Source of the DNA: Erythrophleum ivorense
Lineage: Eukaryota > Streptophyta > Magnoliopsida > Fabales > Fabaceae
Direction: 5' to 3'
DNA length: 64,000 nt
NCBI GenBank assembly: GCA_026724425.1
Contig: JAIUCV010000002.1
Coordinates: 7,135,001 to 7,199,000, forward strand
In this document: piece after piece, positions 1 through 14,083 of the stretch
Numbering within the stretch: the first letter of the stretch is position 1
How the letters are laid out: every line of letters starts with the position of its first letter
Program-made: the position numbers and the translations under genes
Notes under the pieces: generated by a model
Told to the model about the DNA's origin: nothing
What the model saw: only the letters and a program-made list of their open reading frames with translations
Databases searched by the model: none

Positions 1-544
1 CGCATAAGCGAATCAAAAGAAATATTTTATTCGCTTATAATATATATGCAATGCAAAAGTTTTTATTAAACCATGTGATCATTCATTGTACATATATGTA
101 ATAACAAAAGAGATCAACTTTAATTCCAAGGGAAGGAACATTAATAATTCACATATACGATAAACAGTAGGATGCCTTCCACAAATGATTTCTCCCCCCC
201 GCCCTTTTTTTTTTTCCTCTTCTGGGGCTAATTTCTTGCAGCTGGATAAGAAGAAGAAAAAAATAAAAATAAAAAACTTAAGCATCCTTGTTGACATGAA
301 ACGTGTAATCCATTGAGATTTGTGACGCAGTTGCATGTACATGCCTTGAGCCACCACACCCTGCAACGCATTTTTCAACTAAAATATTAGTAATTTGCAC
401 GACTGGGGATATGAGAGGGTTGATTGGGACAGAATAATGAGACCAATTTAATCCCCTCCATTATTTAACTTTAAAAAGAAGAAAATGAAAAAGAAAAGAA
501 AAGAAAAGAAAAGAAGAGACATTTTCGAATTTAGCTGAAAGGTG
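1..544. other. gene-free left edge, 3' flank of the bHLH gene
   Basis: I see no supportable gene. The stretch contains a C-run followed by a T-run near 196-216 and a purine-rich AAAAG repeat near 490-515. A 99-residue open frame on the minus strand (79-378) has a low-complexity Phe/Ile and Glu/Lys centre and resembles nothing I recognise. The stretch lies just downstream of the bHLH stop codon and should include its 3' UTR. Confidence 0.5.
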
Positions 545-1650
545 CTATTCCTCTTGGATTCTGCGCAATAGTTGATTCACAGCGGCAGCGATTTCATCCA
601 CAGTATTCAGCTCACACCCATCTTCAACCTGTTTGAGCCAAGCGTAGAAATAAAATTGTAAATATTCAATTAAAAAACAAGAAAGAGAGAGCATAAGCAA
701 AATGGGGAAAGGCAAGCAACCTTTACACTAACAGAGTAAAGGACCATGTCGTCGAGAGTTGTAACGTTAAGGTGGAGAACGGTGAGTCTCAGAGTTTGAA
801 GGCCAACGACCATCTTCGTAAGCTGGCCTGGGCGTTTCTTGGAGAGTATCTTGAGATTGGCATGGGTGTCTACCATGGTGACTTCAATGTCTGCTACGGC
901 CCACTCCTGGGAGGTAGAGTCGTTCTGATTTGCGTGAGTGGTGTACTGTGGGAACGTGAAGAACTCAGCAAAGGCTGAGCTGCTCGTCCCACACTCTTGC
1001 TCTTGTTTCTTTTTTCCCTCCATAGATTGCAGTAGCTGCTCTAGTTCCTTCACGAAGTTAATGGCGCCTCCTATTATAGACGCTTGGTCCCCCTGTTTCA
1101 GCCCACAGAAACAAAAACCATGTTCTACGTTAGTAATAATATCGTAATTAATTAAAGCCTCATTCTTGACTTGCAATTTAAGAACCAAATTATGACAAAT
1201 TGTACGGCCAGAACTTGGCGGATAAAAGGAATTGGAGTTTAAGCTGACCCTTTGAACATAAGAAGGAGGCATCAAGGATCGGAGCACAGCCAGGTAGTCA
1301 TTCATCTGTCTTCGTCGATTGCGCTCCACTGCAATGTGAGTCATCCTCTGGTTCTCTATCTCCTCTTTGTTCTTGGCGCTCTTGGTGCGACGTCGTTTAC
1401 GCCGACCAGAGGGAGCAGACGACTTGGGTGATTGGTGAGCAGTGCAGGCCTCCGGGGAAGAATTAGAATCCCAAGTTGCATGGAGATCTCTGTGCTCTAT
1501 GTTATTGTTGATGAGTCCAACAAGGACTTTCTCTTCTTCTTCTTGGAAACCATAGTCGTCGCGGTTCCAAGCTGCTGCTAAGGAGTATAATTCCTTGCAG
1601 CAACTATGTGTGAAGGGATCTTGTGGGAAAACTACAGCCTCTAGTGCCAT
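545..1650 (-). CDS. bHLH transcription factor, subgroup Ia (bHLH94/96/71-like)
   Basis: Exons on the minus strand are 1650-1249, 1092-721 and 628-545, giving 285 aa. Introns start GTCAGC and GTTGCT and end in CAG; both are phase 0. The N-terminus MALEAVVFPQDPF is typical of the bHLH94/96 group. A basic run GRRKRRRTK (about residues 82-90) precedes the bHLH domain (about 100-165). The DNA-contact residues H105, E109 and R113 form the H-E-R set expected for E-box/G-box binding. Intron 1 interrupts the loop (YVQR/GDQASI), a position common in this subgroup. The C-terminal half (about 205-285) is the ACT-like dimerisation region ending in RRIQEE. The protein should act in the nucleus as a homo- or heterodimer. 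Subgroup Ia includes SPCH, MUTE and FAMA, but this N-terminus points to the bHLH94/96/71 branch, whose roles are less well defined. The start is the first ATG in frame. No frame damage is visible. Unspliced, intron 1 stays open and would insert about 52 residues into the domain, so splicing matters. Confidence 0.93.
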
Positions 1651-1780
1651 TATTATTCACTTGAATGACAGATTGCTGTGGCTCTCCCTGTTGCCCACAA
1701 AGGACACACTACTTTTTTTCTTCAACAACGTAGTGAGAGAGACAGAGAAGGGTAGATAAAGATGAAGGTTAAAAATGAGA

Positions 1781-1790
1781 TACTATATAA
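1781..1790 (-). promoter_or_regulatory. TATA box of the bHLH gene
   Basis: Read on the minus strand the site is TTATATAGTA, preceded by GC. It lies about 130 bp upstream of the bHLH ATG, so transcription would start near 1755 and give a 5' UTR of roughly 100 nt. Confidence 0.5.
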
Positions 1791-2968
1791 GCAGGGTTTG
1801 GCAAAGAAAGGAAGAAACTTAGAGGGTAGCATAAGGTCGGAGCACAAGCACTATACATTCCCAAAAGGCCAAACAAACTCACCCTTTTATCATCGACCTA
1901 GGAAGAAAGCCCCCTCCCTTGCAACTTTAAACAGGATTATTCAAACAAACAAAATGCTACAGCACTTTGCACGTGAGGTTTCTTCGTAGACCACTTCCTT
2001 GACCGCATACAAGCCACTAGCTCACAACTCACAAACCACAAGACAAGAGCAGATGGATATAGAGAGAGATAGGATTCTCTTGTCACTTCTTAATTCCTTA
2101 ATTTGCAAACTGTGTAACTCTAGTCATGAACTAGCTACCGCTTTGCAAATGAATTTACAGAGGAGATTTTTCTTTTTTTCTTTCTTTGTAAAATCTAACA
2201 TTTTAAAGAACTAACAAAGAGGATTTTAGTTTCTTTGTTCGCTTTAAAGGTTAGTTAATCTATGCTAGTGTCAATAATATACAGATAGAAAATCTCGATC
2301 TTCAATCTGTTTCGTGAATAACAGGATCTTTACCTCAAACGCCTCACATTCAATCCTAAGAAACAAATTAGAGTCGAATATATTTTATATCCAACAATTC
2401 AATTTAATTAGGTGCGAAGCTTACAAATAATGGTTGGTTGGCGAGGGGGCCAGAAACAAAGACTTGCATACTTATATTGTATCAGATACCTATTTCGTGA
2501 ACAAAGCAGAGTCTGAATTGTGAGGACAGTCATCTCCCTTGCCTATATCCGTTTATTATGGCCTGTTCAAGGACAAGATGGTCCTTTCACTGTGCATCAG
2601 TGCCTTCTTACAATATTATTTATATAATTCTATATTGGCCATTTGTTTGTAGCTTTATATGTATTTATATTTTATTACAATATTATATGAATTTAGATGG
2701 GCCTGTGGTTTCATTTGGTAATAATTTGGTCGGACGCTTGGACATGAAAAAGAGAAAGGTAACGAAAAGCTGGAAATAACTCAGAGATTCTCAGGAAAAT
2801 CCATAGCAGGGAAACGGATTTTTTAACCAAAAAATAGAGTAAAATAAAAAGAAGAAAGAACAACGACCAAACAGCATCGTTCAGGGCGTCAGGACAAGTT
2901 CAGACTTCAGAGGAATCCATGTGACCACACAAAGGGCCACTCTGTAATCATCTACGACGGACGCAACG

Positions 2969-2970
<2 letters not shown>

Positions 2971-3002
<32 letters not shown>
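2971..3002. repeat. (TC)16 microsatellite
   Basis: A perfect dinucleotide run of about 32 bp in the intergenic region between the bHLH gene and the first ATL gene. It is long enough to be polymorphic. Confidence 0.9.
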
Positions 3003-3007
<5 letters not shown>

Positions 3008-5639
3008 CAGTTCCGCTTTCGGAGGCCCCTCCGCCCCTGTACTCTTGTAGCTATTTTTATTTCTTGAATTATAATTTTCACTCTTTTCTTAAAATTTAAA
3101 TAAATTACATTTAATATTTTTTTATTTAAAAAATTATATTATAACTCTTTTTTATTTTATTTTTATTAATGAAATTAATTTTTATATATTTTTAAGAAAT
3201 AAAATTACTTAATTATTATCTTATCACATTAAGAATAAAATCCTAGTTTTATAATATGGAAAAAAAATTTAACTTCTTTAGTAGGATATAAATTGAAGAA
3301 AATATTTTTGTAATTTAAATATATCAAAATATCAAAGAGTTAAGTGTAATCACAATCTCATAATATGTAATTTAACCTAATTTAAAAAAAAACTAGTTTA
3401 TTCATCTTCATATTCTACTTTTGCCAATGACGAACCGGTTTCACAAACACTACTGTTAACCATTTGACTCTCGATAAGACATTCTCTAGGTTTTCTTCCC
3501 TTTTTTCTTGGGTCTCTCCTCAATGGAATATTGCTTAAGCCATAATATTTGTTTATCATTAATCTAATCAGCTTTTCAATTATTCCCACAACGTATATTA
3601 TAGTTGCTCTGCCAATCTCTGAGCTATGAGTAGAAGATGATTAATTAGGATAGAAAATCCAAACCCAACTGGCATTGCTTTGAATGTATCAGGAAAAATT
3701 CTAGTTTATGAGATTCGACGACTGGAATTAAGTCTTAAGCACAGGGCAACTTGACTAATTAAGATCTACTACTAGGCACCTCTCTAAACCCTATTATCAA
3801 ATTTGTTTATCAAAAGCTAAGAGTTTACGAAACGATTGTTAACTGTATTGAGTATCATATTACGCTAGCCAGCGTATCATGTTCCCGTTATTCTACATTA
3901 ATCCTTCCCTTCATCATCCATCCCATGATATATATTGATAGCATCTTAATTAATTTAATGTAAGATGCAGCGTCAGTAATAATTATTTGCTGCATAAATT
4001 AAGGTATAACTTTCCATCAAACTCATTAGGTATGTGTATTATATTAAGCTCATGACTATTTTTATCACTCTGTCCCACGCCGAGAAAATAGTCCACAAAA
4101 GAAAATTTTGTCTTTTAGGTATCTGTATGCGTAGAGTAACTTTTGATGAGATGGTATAGGTTAATGAATTTTGAATCCCATTATAAGATTACAATAACAT
4201 GCAGAGATAATCTATGTGTTGAGTTAACATATTATGTTCAATACATAAATATTAATTGTAATATTTGTCGGTTTATAATCCATTGATTAATGTACCATTT
4301 AGACATAAAGATATAAATATGCTACTTCAATCGCTTCTTAATTATACTATATGTTAAATATGTCACCAAAATTATTATCAGTTAGAAGTAGTATAGGAGA
4401 TGAGAAAATTTTCAGTTCGTTGCTTACGTGGTTATCCTATCTATCTAGCTATCCAATTTGCGTGGCTTGATTAACTATAGACGTAATAGATGAATTATAT
4501 GTAACAAGTAATTAGCATATATAGCAAACGGGTCTTATAGTGCATATCTAGAAAATCTATGACATCTAAGCATTTTGTCCCAATTTGGAAACTGGGCTGC
4601 AAATGAAAACAAGAGTAATCAGATTTGTGTGCAATTAAAATATTATTATATTGCATGTGCTTCAACCACAAAACACGCTATCATAGACCGTCTAACCGGG
4701 GCAGCCGGGCACAAGGTACAAGTCTACTAATAATTTTATACTAATTTTGCATAATTAATATTATGGTTTGGTCAGAGATTTGGTTTTTATTTATGAGATA
4801 AGAGCCCTGTTCTCAGATAAATTTGGTTTTATTAATAAGCGAATAACCCTGTCTTCAAGAAAGTATAACCTCAAATTATGGGAACCTGCTTCTTGTTTTA
4901 TATATATGCTGGCGTTTGCTGTACAGATTCTCCTGATCAGGCTTCTTCTTCTATATCTGCAATCAAGGCAGTGCAGAACTATTATTATGGTATATTGTTT
5001 GGAAGTAACTATATATTAGTGAGTGTTAAAATTTTAATTACAATTAGAATTGGAGTTATTAAAAGAAATACGTGGTTAAATCAGATAAATATATGCGGAA
5101 TATATATATATATATATTAATTATTTAGCTTGTTAACAATTACAAAAGCTATATGCAGAAAAGTAGTCACATGGATAAAAATCCAAAATCATATGGAAAC
5201 TACCAAGTCAGGAATTGTAAGTCTATCATGGAGCAGCAACGTGTAAGTTGATTGGAGATGCTTCAATTTTTTGATGGTGGGTGAGGCTGAGTGACTATTG
5301 TAATAACGCTATCATTTGTACTAGTGAGCGCTCACGGGCCATGCTTCTTCTACTTCATTCCCCGCACCGTTTCACTCGCACATTGGAGTTCGTGAATGTA
5401 TTTGGCTGAATGATGTAGCCCAAAAAAAAAAAGATAAAATAAAAATAATTTTTATATTTATACTTTTAATATAATGTTTTGTTAATTAAAATAATAATTT
5501 AATAGATATTATTATTATTATTATTATTATAAGAGCATAATAAATATTATATAAATTATATAAAAAAGTATATTTATAAATTATTTAGCTTTTGTACCTC
5601 ACTTAACAATATGTGAGATTACTTGATTTTTTTATTTAC

Positions 5640-6160
5640 ATGTTTAAATTACAAAATCTTTTGTTTTAAAAAATTACTCAATTTTCTCTTAAAATTAAAA
5701 AATGCATTACACTTATCTACAATAAAAGATAATCTATACAATTACACATATTTTACCCAAAATACCCATATATTATATTAATTACTTATATAATATAATA
5801 AGTATTAAATATTTATTTGATAAATATAAAATAGTTCCTCTTAAGAAATAATAAATTGTAAAATAAATTGATTAAAATAAATAAGTATAAAAAACAAGAG
5901 ATCATTTCACAATTAACCATTTTAAAGATAATACTTAATATGATCCATAATGTTTGTATTAAATATATATTAATGATAAACATAAGTATTCAATAAGTAA
6001 CATTAAAATAAAAATTAAAGAATTACATTTTATAATAAACTATTTTAAATACAATATATCAATATTATTCTTGAAGATGTTTTGATTATTTTTTATTTTA
6101 AATAAAATTTATGTATATTTTATAATGAAAAAAACTATATAATTTAGGCATCTTTTAAAA
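5640..6160. repeat. copy 1 of a dispersed AT-rich repeat family
   Basis: It contains TATAATATAATAAGTATTAA followed by a TTTGATAAATATAAAATA-like segment and, further on, AACATTAAAATAAAAATTAA. The same words in the same order recur near 54,940-55,040 and 62,050-62,180, and in diverged form near 8510. Ends are approximate. No coding capacity is visible, so this looks like an old non-autonomous element. Confidence 0.5.
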
Positions 6161-8339
6161 TAAGCTAAAGTAATTTACTATTAACAATATCCATGCGTTG
6201 ATGGCTTGACTTAATTGACTTTTGTGTTGAATTTTGCCAGTGATTAATTTTTTTGTTAGAACTAGATGAGTAGGTGAGTGACTTGTCTTCTACTTAGACT
6301 TTTAGTTCACCAAAAAAAAAACGTTAAAAGTATACAATAATAATGGATTCTAAAATATTTATAATTAATTGAAATTATATGCCTAAGATATTTGTATACT
6401 AAATACTAACTTTTATTAATTTAGCCATCTAATATTTAAACAATTTAATAGGCTTGATCGGACAACAGTAGTATATGCAATGATCAATTTGAAACGTAGT
6501 ATTCATTCCCCACTTAGTGATAATTACGTTATGGTTTAATTAACAATATAGTAATTGATGTCGTTAAGCTTCGGATAATTAGATCCAGTCTAGAATTTAG
6601 ATTAGATCCTAGCTCTAAGTTAATTAGCCTGTCCCCTCAGCTTTGCCCCTAGGTCCAGCTGGAGCTTTCTGATTATGTAGCGTGTGAGCAGAGAGAATTT
6701 ACATAACAACCTATAATTAGATATTACACTTAATTTATGTACCTTCGATCTATACTGTACTTAAACCTAAGAATATGGACAAGGTTTTCTTCACTTCGTC
6801 GAAAGTGATTGATAAAAATGATTATCTAATTGCTCCAATAATTATCACTAAAACTATCTTGCTAGCCTTATGTATTTGATCACTTCAAAAATAAAATAAA
6901 ATAAAGTCATTACGACACTAATTTAATTACAGTTATTAACTTAATAATAATTTTTTATATTATAAACTCCGTCCAAATTGCATCGTAAATAAATTATCTA
7001 CAATACACTTCATATCATCTTTTTGTTTTCTCTACAATGAATCCGTGCAATACACAAAAAGTTTAATAGTTACATTATAACTGTGATTAAACCTTAACAA
7101 CAATTATATTAATCGTTGTTAGACCAATTACAGCCCTAATAACAATTTGGGCCAATTGTGGCTAGATTCATTAAATAATTGTTTTATGATGTGTTTAATT
7201 TTACGTTTGTAAAATTCAAAATCACATTTATAAAAAAATAATAATTTATTATTCTTACACTAACGTGAGTTTGAAACAGAATTCTAAACACACTTATTCC
7301 ATTACTCCTTCTCATTCCAACAGCACGATACCCCCTCCCCTTTGAAGTGCAAGAGCGGCAAACTCTTTCCACCCACTGCCAGCAGACCACCCAACGTTCA
7401 ACTACCCCATTGAAGGTAATTTTTATTTACTTTAATGTTTGAACTTATTTTGGAAAAAAAAAAAAAAACCGACGCATTGTTTGTCTTGTTACTTTGAGTA
7501 TTATTAAGGTTATGATTTTGAATTTTGATTGAAACTATGTTGCCGCCATTGATGTGTGAAAAGGTGGGTGTGCAGAATTAACTAGGGATGGGGCGTAGTG
7601 CACGTAGGTTCATTGTTTTGAGCTAGAACGTTGTGGTATGTATGAATTCCTTCTTGTTGAAATACAGAAGATGAATGAAAATGTAGAAATAGGTTTTGAC
7701 TGTTTAAGATGGTTAATGTTTTGATATTAAAATTCAAAATTGTTCTTAAAATAATATGGTTAATGTCTTATAAAATTTATTAAGGTTATCACTTGATATT
7801 CTTTTATTTTTGGATGATATTAAATATTATATAATAATTTGTACTCTAAATAACTAGTTTGGATATATGGATTTCAATAAAAAAAATTACAAGATTTTTT
7901 ACAACCAATAAAACGCACAGCTAACTGTAAATGGTGATTAGTAACAGTTCGATTCAATTACCAAACCGCAAAATCTACCAAGTCCAGTTCAATTCAATCA
8001 GAGGGTCATTTTTGGGATTTTGAATCATTAATGAGAGCGTGATGGTAATTGAAATGTGCATTCGTGGGTTTAAGGGAATCTTCATTTTGACATACGTAGA
8101 AATGGAGATCTTTTCATGAAACCAAATATGTTTATTTGCACAATTCCTCCTTCAATTCCATTTTCTATTTTCTATTATTTTCAACCAAATGGGGTATTAG
8201 TTTAATTGTACTATTGTTCGTTCATAGCGGAGAGTCTCTAATTAGTTAGTAATGGATACTTAAAAAAAAGAACTTCAAAATCTCTCGTCTTTTGTTGCCC
8301 AAGAAATTTGTTTACTGTTCAAATCGAGCACGATAAATT

Positions 8340-8940
8340 ACATTTTTTTAAATCTTTAAATTGCACTACTTTTTAATTTTTTTTTAAAAAAGTACACCTT
8401 TCTTTTAAAATCAAAAGATGTTATAATTGCCTTTGTTTCAACAAAATATAAAAATGATAAGTACATCTCTTTTACACAATGTACCTATATATATATATAT
8501 ATATATATTACTTATATAATATAATAAACATTAAATATATGTATATATACATATATTTAATCAAGTCAACATAAAATTATCACTCTTTTAGATTTGACAG
8601 TTTTCAAAATTATTTGATAAAAAAGTTATTAAAATTTAAGAAACAAATTCATAAAATGTTTTTTAGGATTAACTAACTTTAAGATAATAATTTAATTTTA
8701 ATAATAGAATTTATATTAAATATATATTTATAAACATAAACACTGCCTCAAAAATTTAATAAATTTTTAAAATAAATTAAATTCATAATTTTTAGCACAA
8801 AATAAATAACAATGAAATAAAATTTTAAGAAATATATTTTTATGTTATGTTTTTAATTAAAATAAATTAACAATATTTTTGGAAAATTTTAATTATTGTT
8901 TAATTTCAAAAAACTTGTATATACTTTTTATACAAAGCAG
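8340..8940. repeat. copy 2 (diverged) of the dispersed AT-rich family
   Basis: It shares the core CTTATATAATATAATAAA, followed by CATTAAATAT, with the copies at 5.8, 54.9 and 62.05 kb, but a (TA)n run has expanded just upstream and the 3' half has drifted. Ends are approximate. Confidence 0.4.
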
Positions 8941-9503
8941 GAATTCATATACCGACTTGACCAATAAAACTCCAAAAGTAAAGCCCGTAAAGAATAATAG
9001 TTAACAAATTTTTAAATGATCATAATTTTCGATTTAAGAGGAGTTTGGTCTATTATTATATATGCACAAAGAACTCTTTTCAAGCCTATCATCATGACAA
9101 TTTGAGTAAACTTAGTTGAGTTCAATTTGAGGTTTGAAACCCCTCGGTTCCATATATTTTAGAGTTATCTTAACTACTTTCATACTTTTGTCGTATTTGT
9201 TTCCTATTTTGTAATGTTTATTTTATTTTCTCTTAATTAAAAATTATTTCTTTATTTATTAGAGTTAATTAAGATTGTTTATAATGGCCTATAATATTAT
9301 TTCAAATTACTTATCAATGAAGGTATTATCCTGTCTCAATTGTATTCTTTTGTGCTGTTTGTGTTTTTTCTTTTTAAAGCTTGTTTATCAATTCATGCGT
9401 GCTATGCAGTGTCGATTTTTTTTTTAATTGTAATTTAAATATTTGAAGAGAATAATTTCGCCAGCAAAATAAGAACACTCGCTGTTCGTTAACGCCATTA
9501 ACC

Positions 9504-9608
9504 AACCAATATAATCACTACATGTATAATAATCCAAGAAAACACGTAAATAAAGAAACCAATATAATCACTACATGTATAATAATCCAAGAAAACACGC
9601 AAATAAAG
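9504..9608. repeat. tandem duplication of a 53-bp unit
   Basis: Two adjacent copies (9504-9556 and 9557-9608) begin AACCAATATAATCACTACAT and differ at about one internal base (ACACGT against ACACGC). The near-identity indicates a recent local duplication. Confidence 0.93.
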
Positions 9609-12600
9609 GTCTTAGATCGATGACAGAATCAATTGATTTTTTAAATTTTAAGCAATCGGGTGGGAAGGCTGTGATACAAAATTGTCTTTATGCATGATGA
9701 CTGTAATAAGAAAGTCTATGTAACTAGATTACAAATGCCATAATGGAAACATCACTAGCCGCTTAATTTGTATATGCTGGCGGTCCTGAAATTAATATTA
9801 TGACGCTAACTCAGCAAATACAATGAACTTTTAAGTTTCTTTAATTTCAAAGAATTGCTCTCATAATTAAAGATATATATTTTTTGTTCTAATTATTCAA
9901 GTTTATATTCTTGAAGTTAACACCTAATAGAATATATTATTCTAAACGCATTAGGTTGACATAGAGCTATGTTTTTCAAGTTGAGAATGTGGTTATTGTA
10001 TGAGAATATTTTTTTTTGTACCAAAAAAAAACAGATGATCAACATTTGGTTCATACATCTTAAAGCTACTCTTAGCATGTACTTTGCATTTATATAAGAG
10101 AAAAAAAGTGTTACATAGATGTTGCTTCATATTTGTTTATTTGTCATGTCATATGCTTTTCTTATTTTGAAACAAAAATTTCATTAAAGTTGGAATCCCA
10201 TATCACTCTAATTACATAAAAAATCCTTTTAATCCAACATTTTTTAGCAGTTCAAAAGCCTAAAGAAACTTTGGAGATGTTATAGAATAAGGGTAAACTT
10301 TTTACATAATTGAAATGTTTGAAAGCGACATCTTAGCCAAGTTGACAAAAATTAGACATATAAAAGGATTTAAATCTTGAAAGTTAAGAGGTCAGAGGGG
10401 ATTTTTTTTTTGTAATTTTGAAAGTTGAGATAGATAATTTAAAATTAAAGAGAGTATTTACATATTTTCCTTTATATAATGACACCAATAGGCCATCCTT
10501 GGGGTCTTTTTTTTAACTTAGTTGATTAAAAGATTCTGATAAAAATATATCAATATAATATTTATAAAAATTAATTAGGTTTCCAATTTTATTCTGTGAT
10601 TGTGATTAATGTAAACAACGTAATCAATGCAATTGTCTTCAACATCTTTACATATTTAGGGATCCGTAGGCAACAGTTGTTTGTTTGAAGATTCTCACTT
10701 TCTCAATGAAATTTCAATTTGTTCTGTGCTATGTCTGTTTGTTTTGATTCTATATATAGGCTCAAGGAAATATCAAATAAGCCAACACCATATTTGGATG
10801 ATTTCCTTCAGCTTGTTTCTTTGGATTCAACAACCACAAGTAAATGAAACTGGTGTTTCTTTGCTAAGTAAGCTATTGGAATACATGCATAATCAAGAGA
10901 AAATATGCTAACCAGATGTAGACCTAGGTAGCTAGAAGATCATGGACTACTTGTTCTGTCTCCAATTTGCAGTTATATAGACTTTCAGATCACATATCTT
11001 TGTCAATATCATGCATATATCCTTCGCCATTAATTCTCAATTTGTTTATTTAGTGCTCTGCTAAACTCGGAAATTTTCTTCGCTCGTCAACATTGTTTGG
11101 TAGCATATGCCGTTTTCACTTGTTAATTTTTACACATTGAGAAATTCTCTTCCAATATTGAGAAAGTTGCCTTCCATATATTTTTCAGGGGAAAACAAGA
11201 GAATGCAGTCAACTAGGAATTGGTTGCTTGTTTGCTCCATTATACACATACCTGCATAATATAACAAAAACATCCACGTTTCCCACAATCTTGTACGTAC
11301 CAGAATTTGACATGACTTAATTAAAGTAGAAATGCTGCCTTTGTGAATATTCCATAATATAAAATACTAGGGAGTTAGGAGGTTCGAGGAGGCTATAAGA
11401 GCCAGAATTTTGCAATAAAATGGCGTCAGTATGTTGGACACCAACGTTGACAAGACCATCAGGAGGATCAATGGACCAGAAACAAGTAGGGGGTTCATTC
11501 CATAGACATGATTTTGTTTTGTTTGTTAATTTATCCGTTTTTATTGCAGTGAGGCCGATGCAATGCAGCAGGACGAAACCGCTCCTTGCCCAACACCTGG
11601 GGCATATATCATGCTCTTCACTGTAGTATATGTACGTTCCTTATGAAAATACTTTGTGGTATAATGCATCAAAATATGTAAATTGTTTTTGACTATAATT
11701 AATTAGAATTTAAACTCAGATGGTTCGGTTCTAAAAATGATTCACCAGTCGAAACTCACTGGAACGAAAGCTTACTGTTGGGGGTTAGTTATTTTCTTCA
11801 GTTATTTGAGTAATGTTGCATGTTTGGAGAGCTAATTTATCTCTACTCTGCCCCCCCTGCTCTAAATACCGAGACAGTCGTCAGATCTATCACCTAATGC
11901 ATCCAATGAATTTAATATAATTAAAACCGACAGAGTCAGTAAAACGAAAAATTGCCCATGTATGTATTATATAACTTTTGATTCGGTTTACACTATTGGC
12001 CCACTAAAGGTATGGCCCAAAGCCGAAACACAGACTCATCTGCTATATCAGTGACAAAATCCAGAACCTCTTTCTTCTTTTTTCTTTGGGCCAGATGAAT
12101 CCCCAAACAGATCGAATTGGATTAAAAATATGATATATTGATATGAACATATTATTAATAATGATTTTATCTGTGAGAAATAAAATTAAAAAATAACTAT
12201 ATATATATATATATGAAGAATCGAATTAAAAGATAATTTTATAAAAATATTAAATTAAAAATAATCTATCTATAAAAGATTAAAATGAGATTTTAGTCTG
12301 TTGAACTGTAATCCCTCCACCAAAGGAAAACAATCAGAAATGGAGGGGCTATCAAGTATAAGCCATGGGACTCGGACTTCTAGCTCACATCTCAACCGTT
12401 ATTTAAAGAATATATTAGATTTTAGTGTTGTGTATATCTTGGGGGATTGGTCTCCACTGCAAGTCTAGAAACCCATTGCGTAGTTGAAAAGTAAAGTATG
12501 TTTAGACAATTATTGAAGAGTAAAGATTGAGAAATAATCCATGTGGTTTAAAATTTTCATATTTTCATAAACTCTTACTACTTGTGAGAAATTGGTTCAA

Positions 12601-13978
12601 TATCCAGGGAACTCGGAAGCAAAGTCACTCTTTAATTCGGGGAAAGAGGCAAAATTCCTTAATTCAGAAATTGCTTACATACTGAGGCAGCCAAACAGCT
12701 ATTTAAAATACTTCTAATTACGGAATTAAAAACAACCTCCAGAAAGAAACAACAAACTGAATGACAGATAGAATAACAAAGTCCAGTCCTTGGTCCAAGG
12801 TTAGATCACGTCTTTGCTTCCTCCTTCTGTTTTGGGCTCTTCTTTTGTTGGGCTTCCTTGTGTTCTCTTATCATGAATACTAGTACTTGATTGAAAAATG
12901 AATCTAAAGCTGAAAAGTTTGTTTAATACACTTCTCAAAAACAACAAAAACTGCAGAAAACACACCCCAAGTTTGCAAATCCTTTTTATTCTTTATTCTG
13001 GTATCTCGCCATAAGCCTACTTTCTTTCTTTCTTTTTGCCTTCCAATATTTTCTTTATTGTTGTACACGTTTATCTATTTTCTAGAGAATCTAAACGTAT
13101 CTTAATGTTGGTGTCTACGGATAAAGATGAAACCAGGATGAGGAGTCACGTTTTGTTATCAAAATTGGTCATTTCCCAATTAAATAAGCACACAGAGCAT
13201 GCATGAAATCCACGTCAATTCCCCAAGTCACCCTCCTATATAATATTACTGACCTATATATCTAACACTTAATTACTTGCAGCTTTGTAATTAGTTTTCA
13301 TATACGCAACCCTCCTTGAGCAGCCGCATATGGGTGTGCTCCAGTTAATAAATACTCCATACCTAAACAGACGGGTTGTCTGTTGAATTGTTGGAGTGGC
13401 TTGCTCAAATCACTCCCTCCCTCCAAATTATCGATATATATATATAACCTTTTGAGCTTCCATTTAAGTGACTGATGAAATGTGTGCGCTTCCCATTTGT
13501 TTCAAGATGGGGACTGAATTGAAGACATGCTATTATATATATATATATATAAAAGACTACTTCAGAGCTCACTTTTATTGATAAGCACTCAATACCTAAC
13601 TGTTGGCTACATGTTTTATTTAATTTGTTAACAGACGGACGGATATTTATTTTTAATTCAATCAGATGAACCCCTGGAGATAATGCAAGGTCAGAGATTC
13701 TGAGCATATAATTGGTTTTGACATTTTCTTTGCTCGTAGTTGTCCATATTGCGTTGCCAAATAAATCACAAACATTATCTTTTGGCTATGCACAATGGGG
13801 CGCTAAATTCAATTGGTTTCGGCCTGACCCCCCAAACTCATCAAGAAGTTTGATCATGATTAATTAATTAATTAAACTACCATTGGAAACTCTCAAGTAT
13901 CTATTGGCCAATTAGCACCGTTCTTGTTCAACATTCTGTCCAATTAAAGCCTCGAACGGTACAATTAACCATACACTC
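9609..13978. other. intergenic DNA with no supported gene
   Basis: No open frame here matches a family I know. Around 12,600-12,910 the less AT-rich text resembles the leader region of plant LTR retrotransposons, but I found no paired LTR or polymerase frame. A frame at 11,420-11,626 begins with ATG and sits about 25 bp from a CTATAAG word, but it has no recognisable similarity. (TA)n runs occur near 12,199 and 13,533. Confidence 0.45.
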
Positions 13979-13987
13979 TATATATTA
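13979..13987 (+). promoter_or_regulatory. TATA box of ATL gene A
   Basis: TATATATTA lies 97 bp upstream of the ATL start codon at 14,084. Transcription would start near 14,010, giving a 5' UTR of about 75 nt. Confidence 0.5.
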
Positions 13988-14083
13988 GCCGCACTGTCAG
14001 TTCACCTATTTCTCTCCCTTTGCCATCATTTGCCTGTTTTGAGTGGTGTTGGATGGGCGAAATCTTTTACTTTGCAGGAAAAG

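Larger units (their letters stand above)
1791..9503. other. AT-rich intergenic DNA with no supported gene
   Basis: Both strands carry only short open frames with biased composition and no recognisable domain. Simple repeats include (TC)16 at 2971-3002, (TA)n near 5100-5117, (ATT)n near 5507-5530 and (TA)n near 8489-8509. Two members of a dispersed AT-rich family are listed separately. Around 6900-7160 there are CGTTGTTA- and CAATTGTGGC-type words reminiscent of CACTA-derived MITEs, but I could not define ends. Confidence 0.5.

Noticed and set aside
79..378. Minus-strand frame of 99 residues at the left edge
   Set aside because: The middle is a Phe/Ile run and an Lys/Glu run caused by homopolymer DNA. 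No homology, splice or promoter signals were seen.
11420..11626. Candidate 68-codon gene with a nearby TATA-like word
   Set aside because: It contains an intron-like GT...TTATTGCAG segment, but joining across it gives an immediate stop, and neither form is recognisable.
14030..14083. Upstream extension of ATL gene A by 18 residues
   Set aside because: The frame is open, but the codon at 14,030 is TTG. The first ATG is 14,084, which also fits the expected N-terminus of the family.
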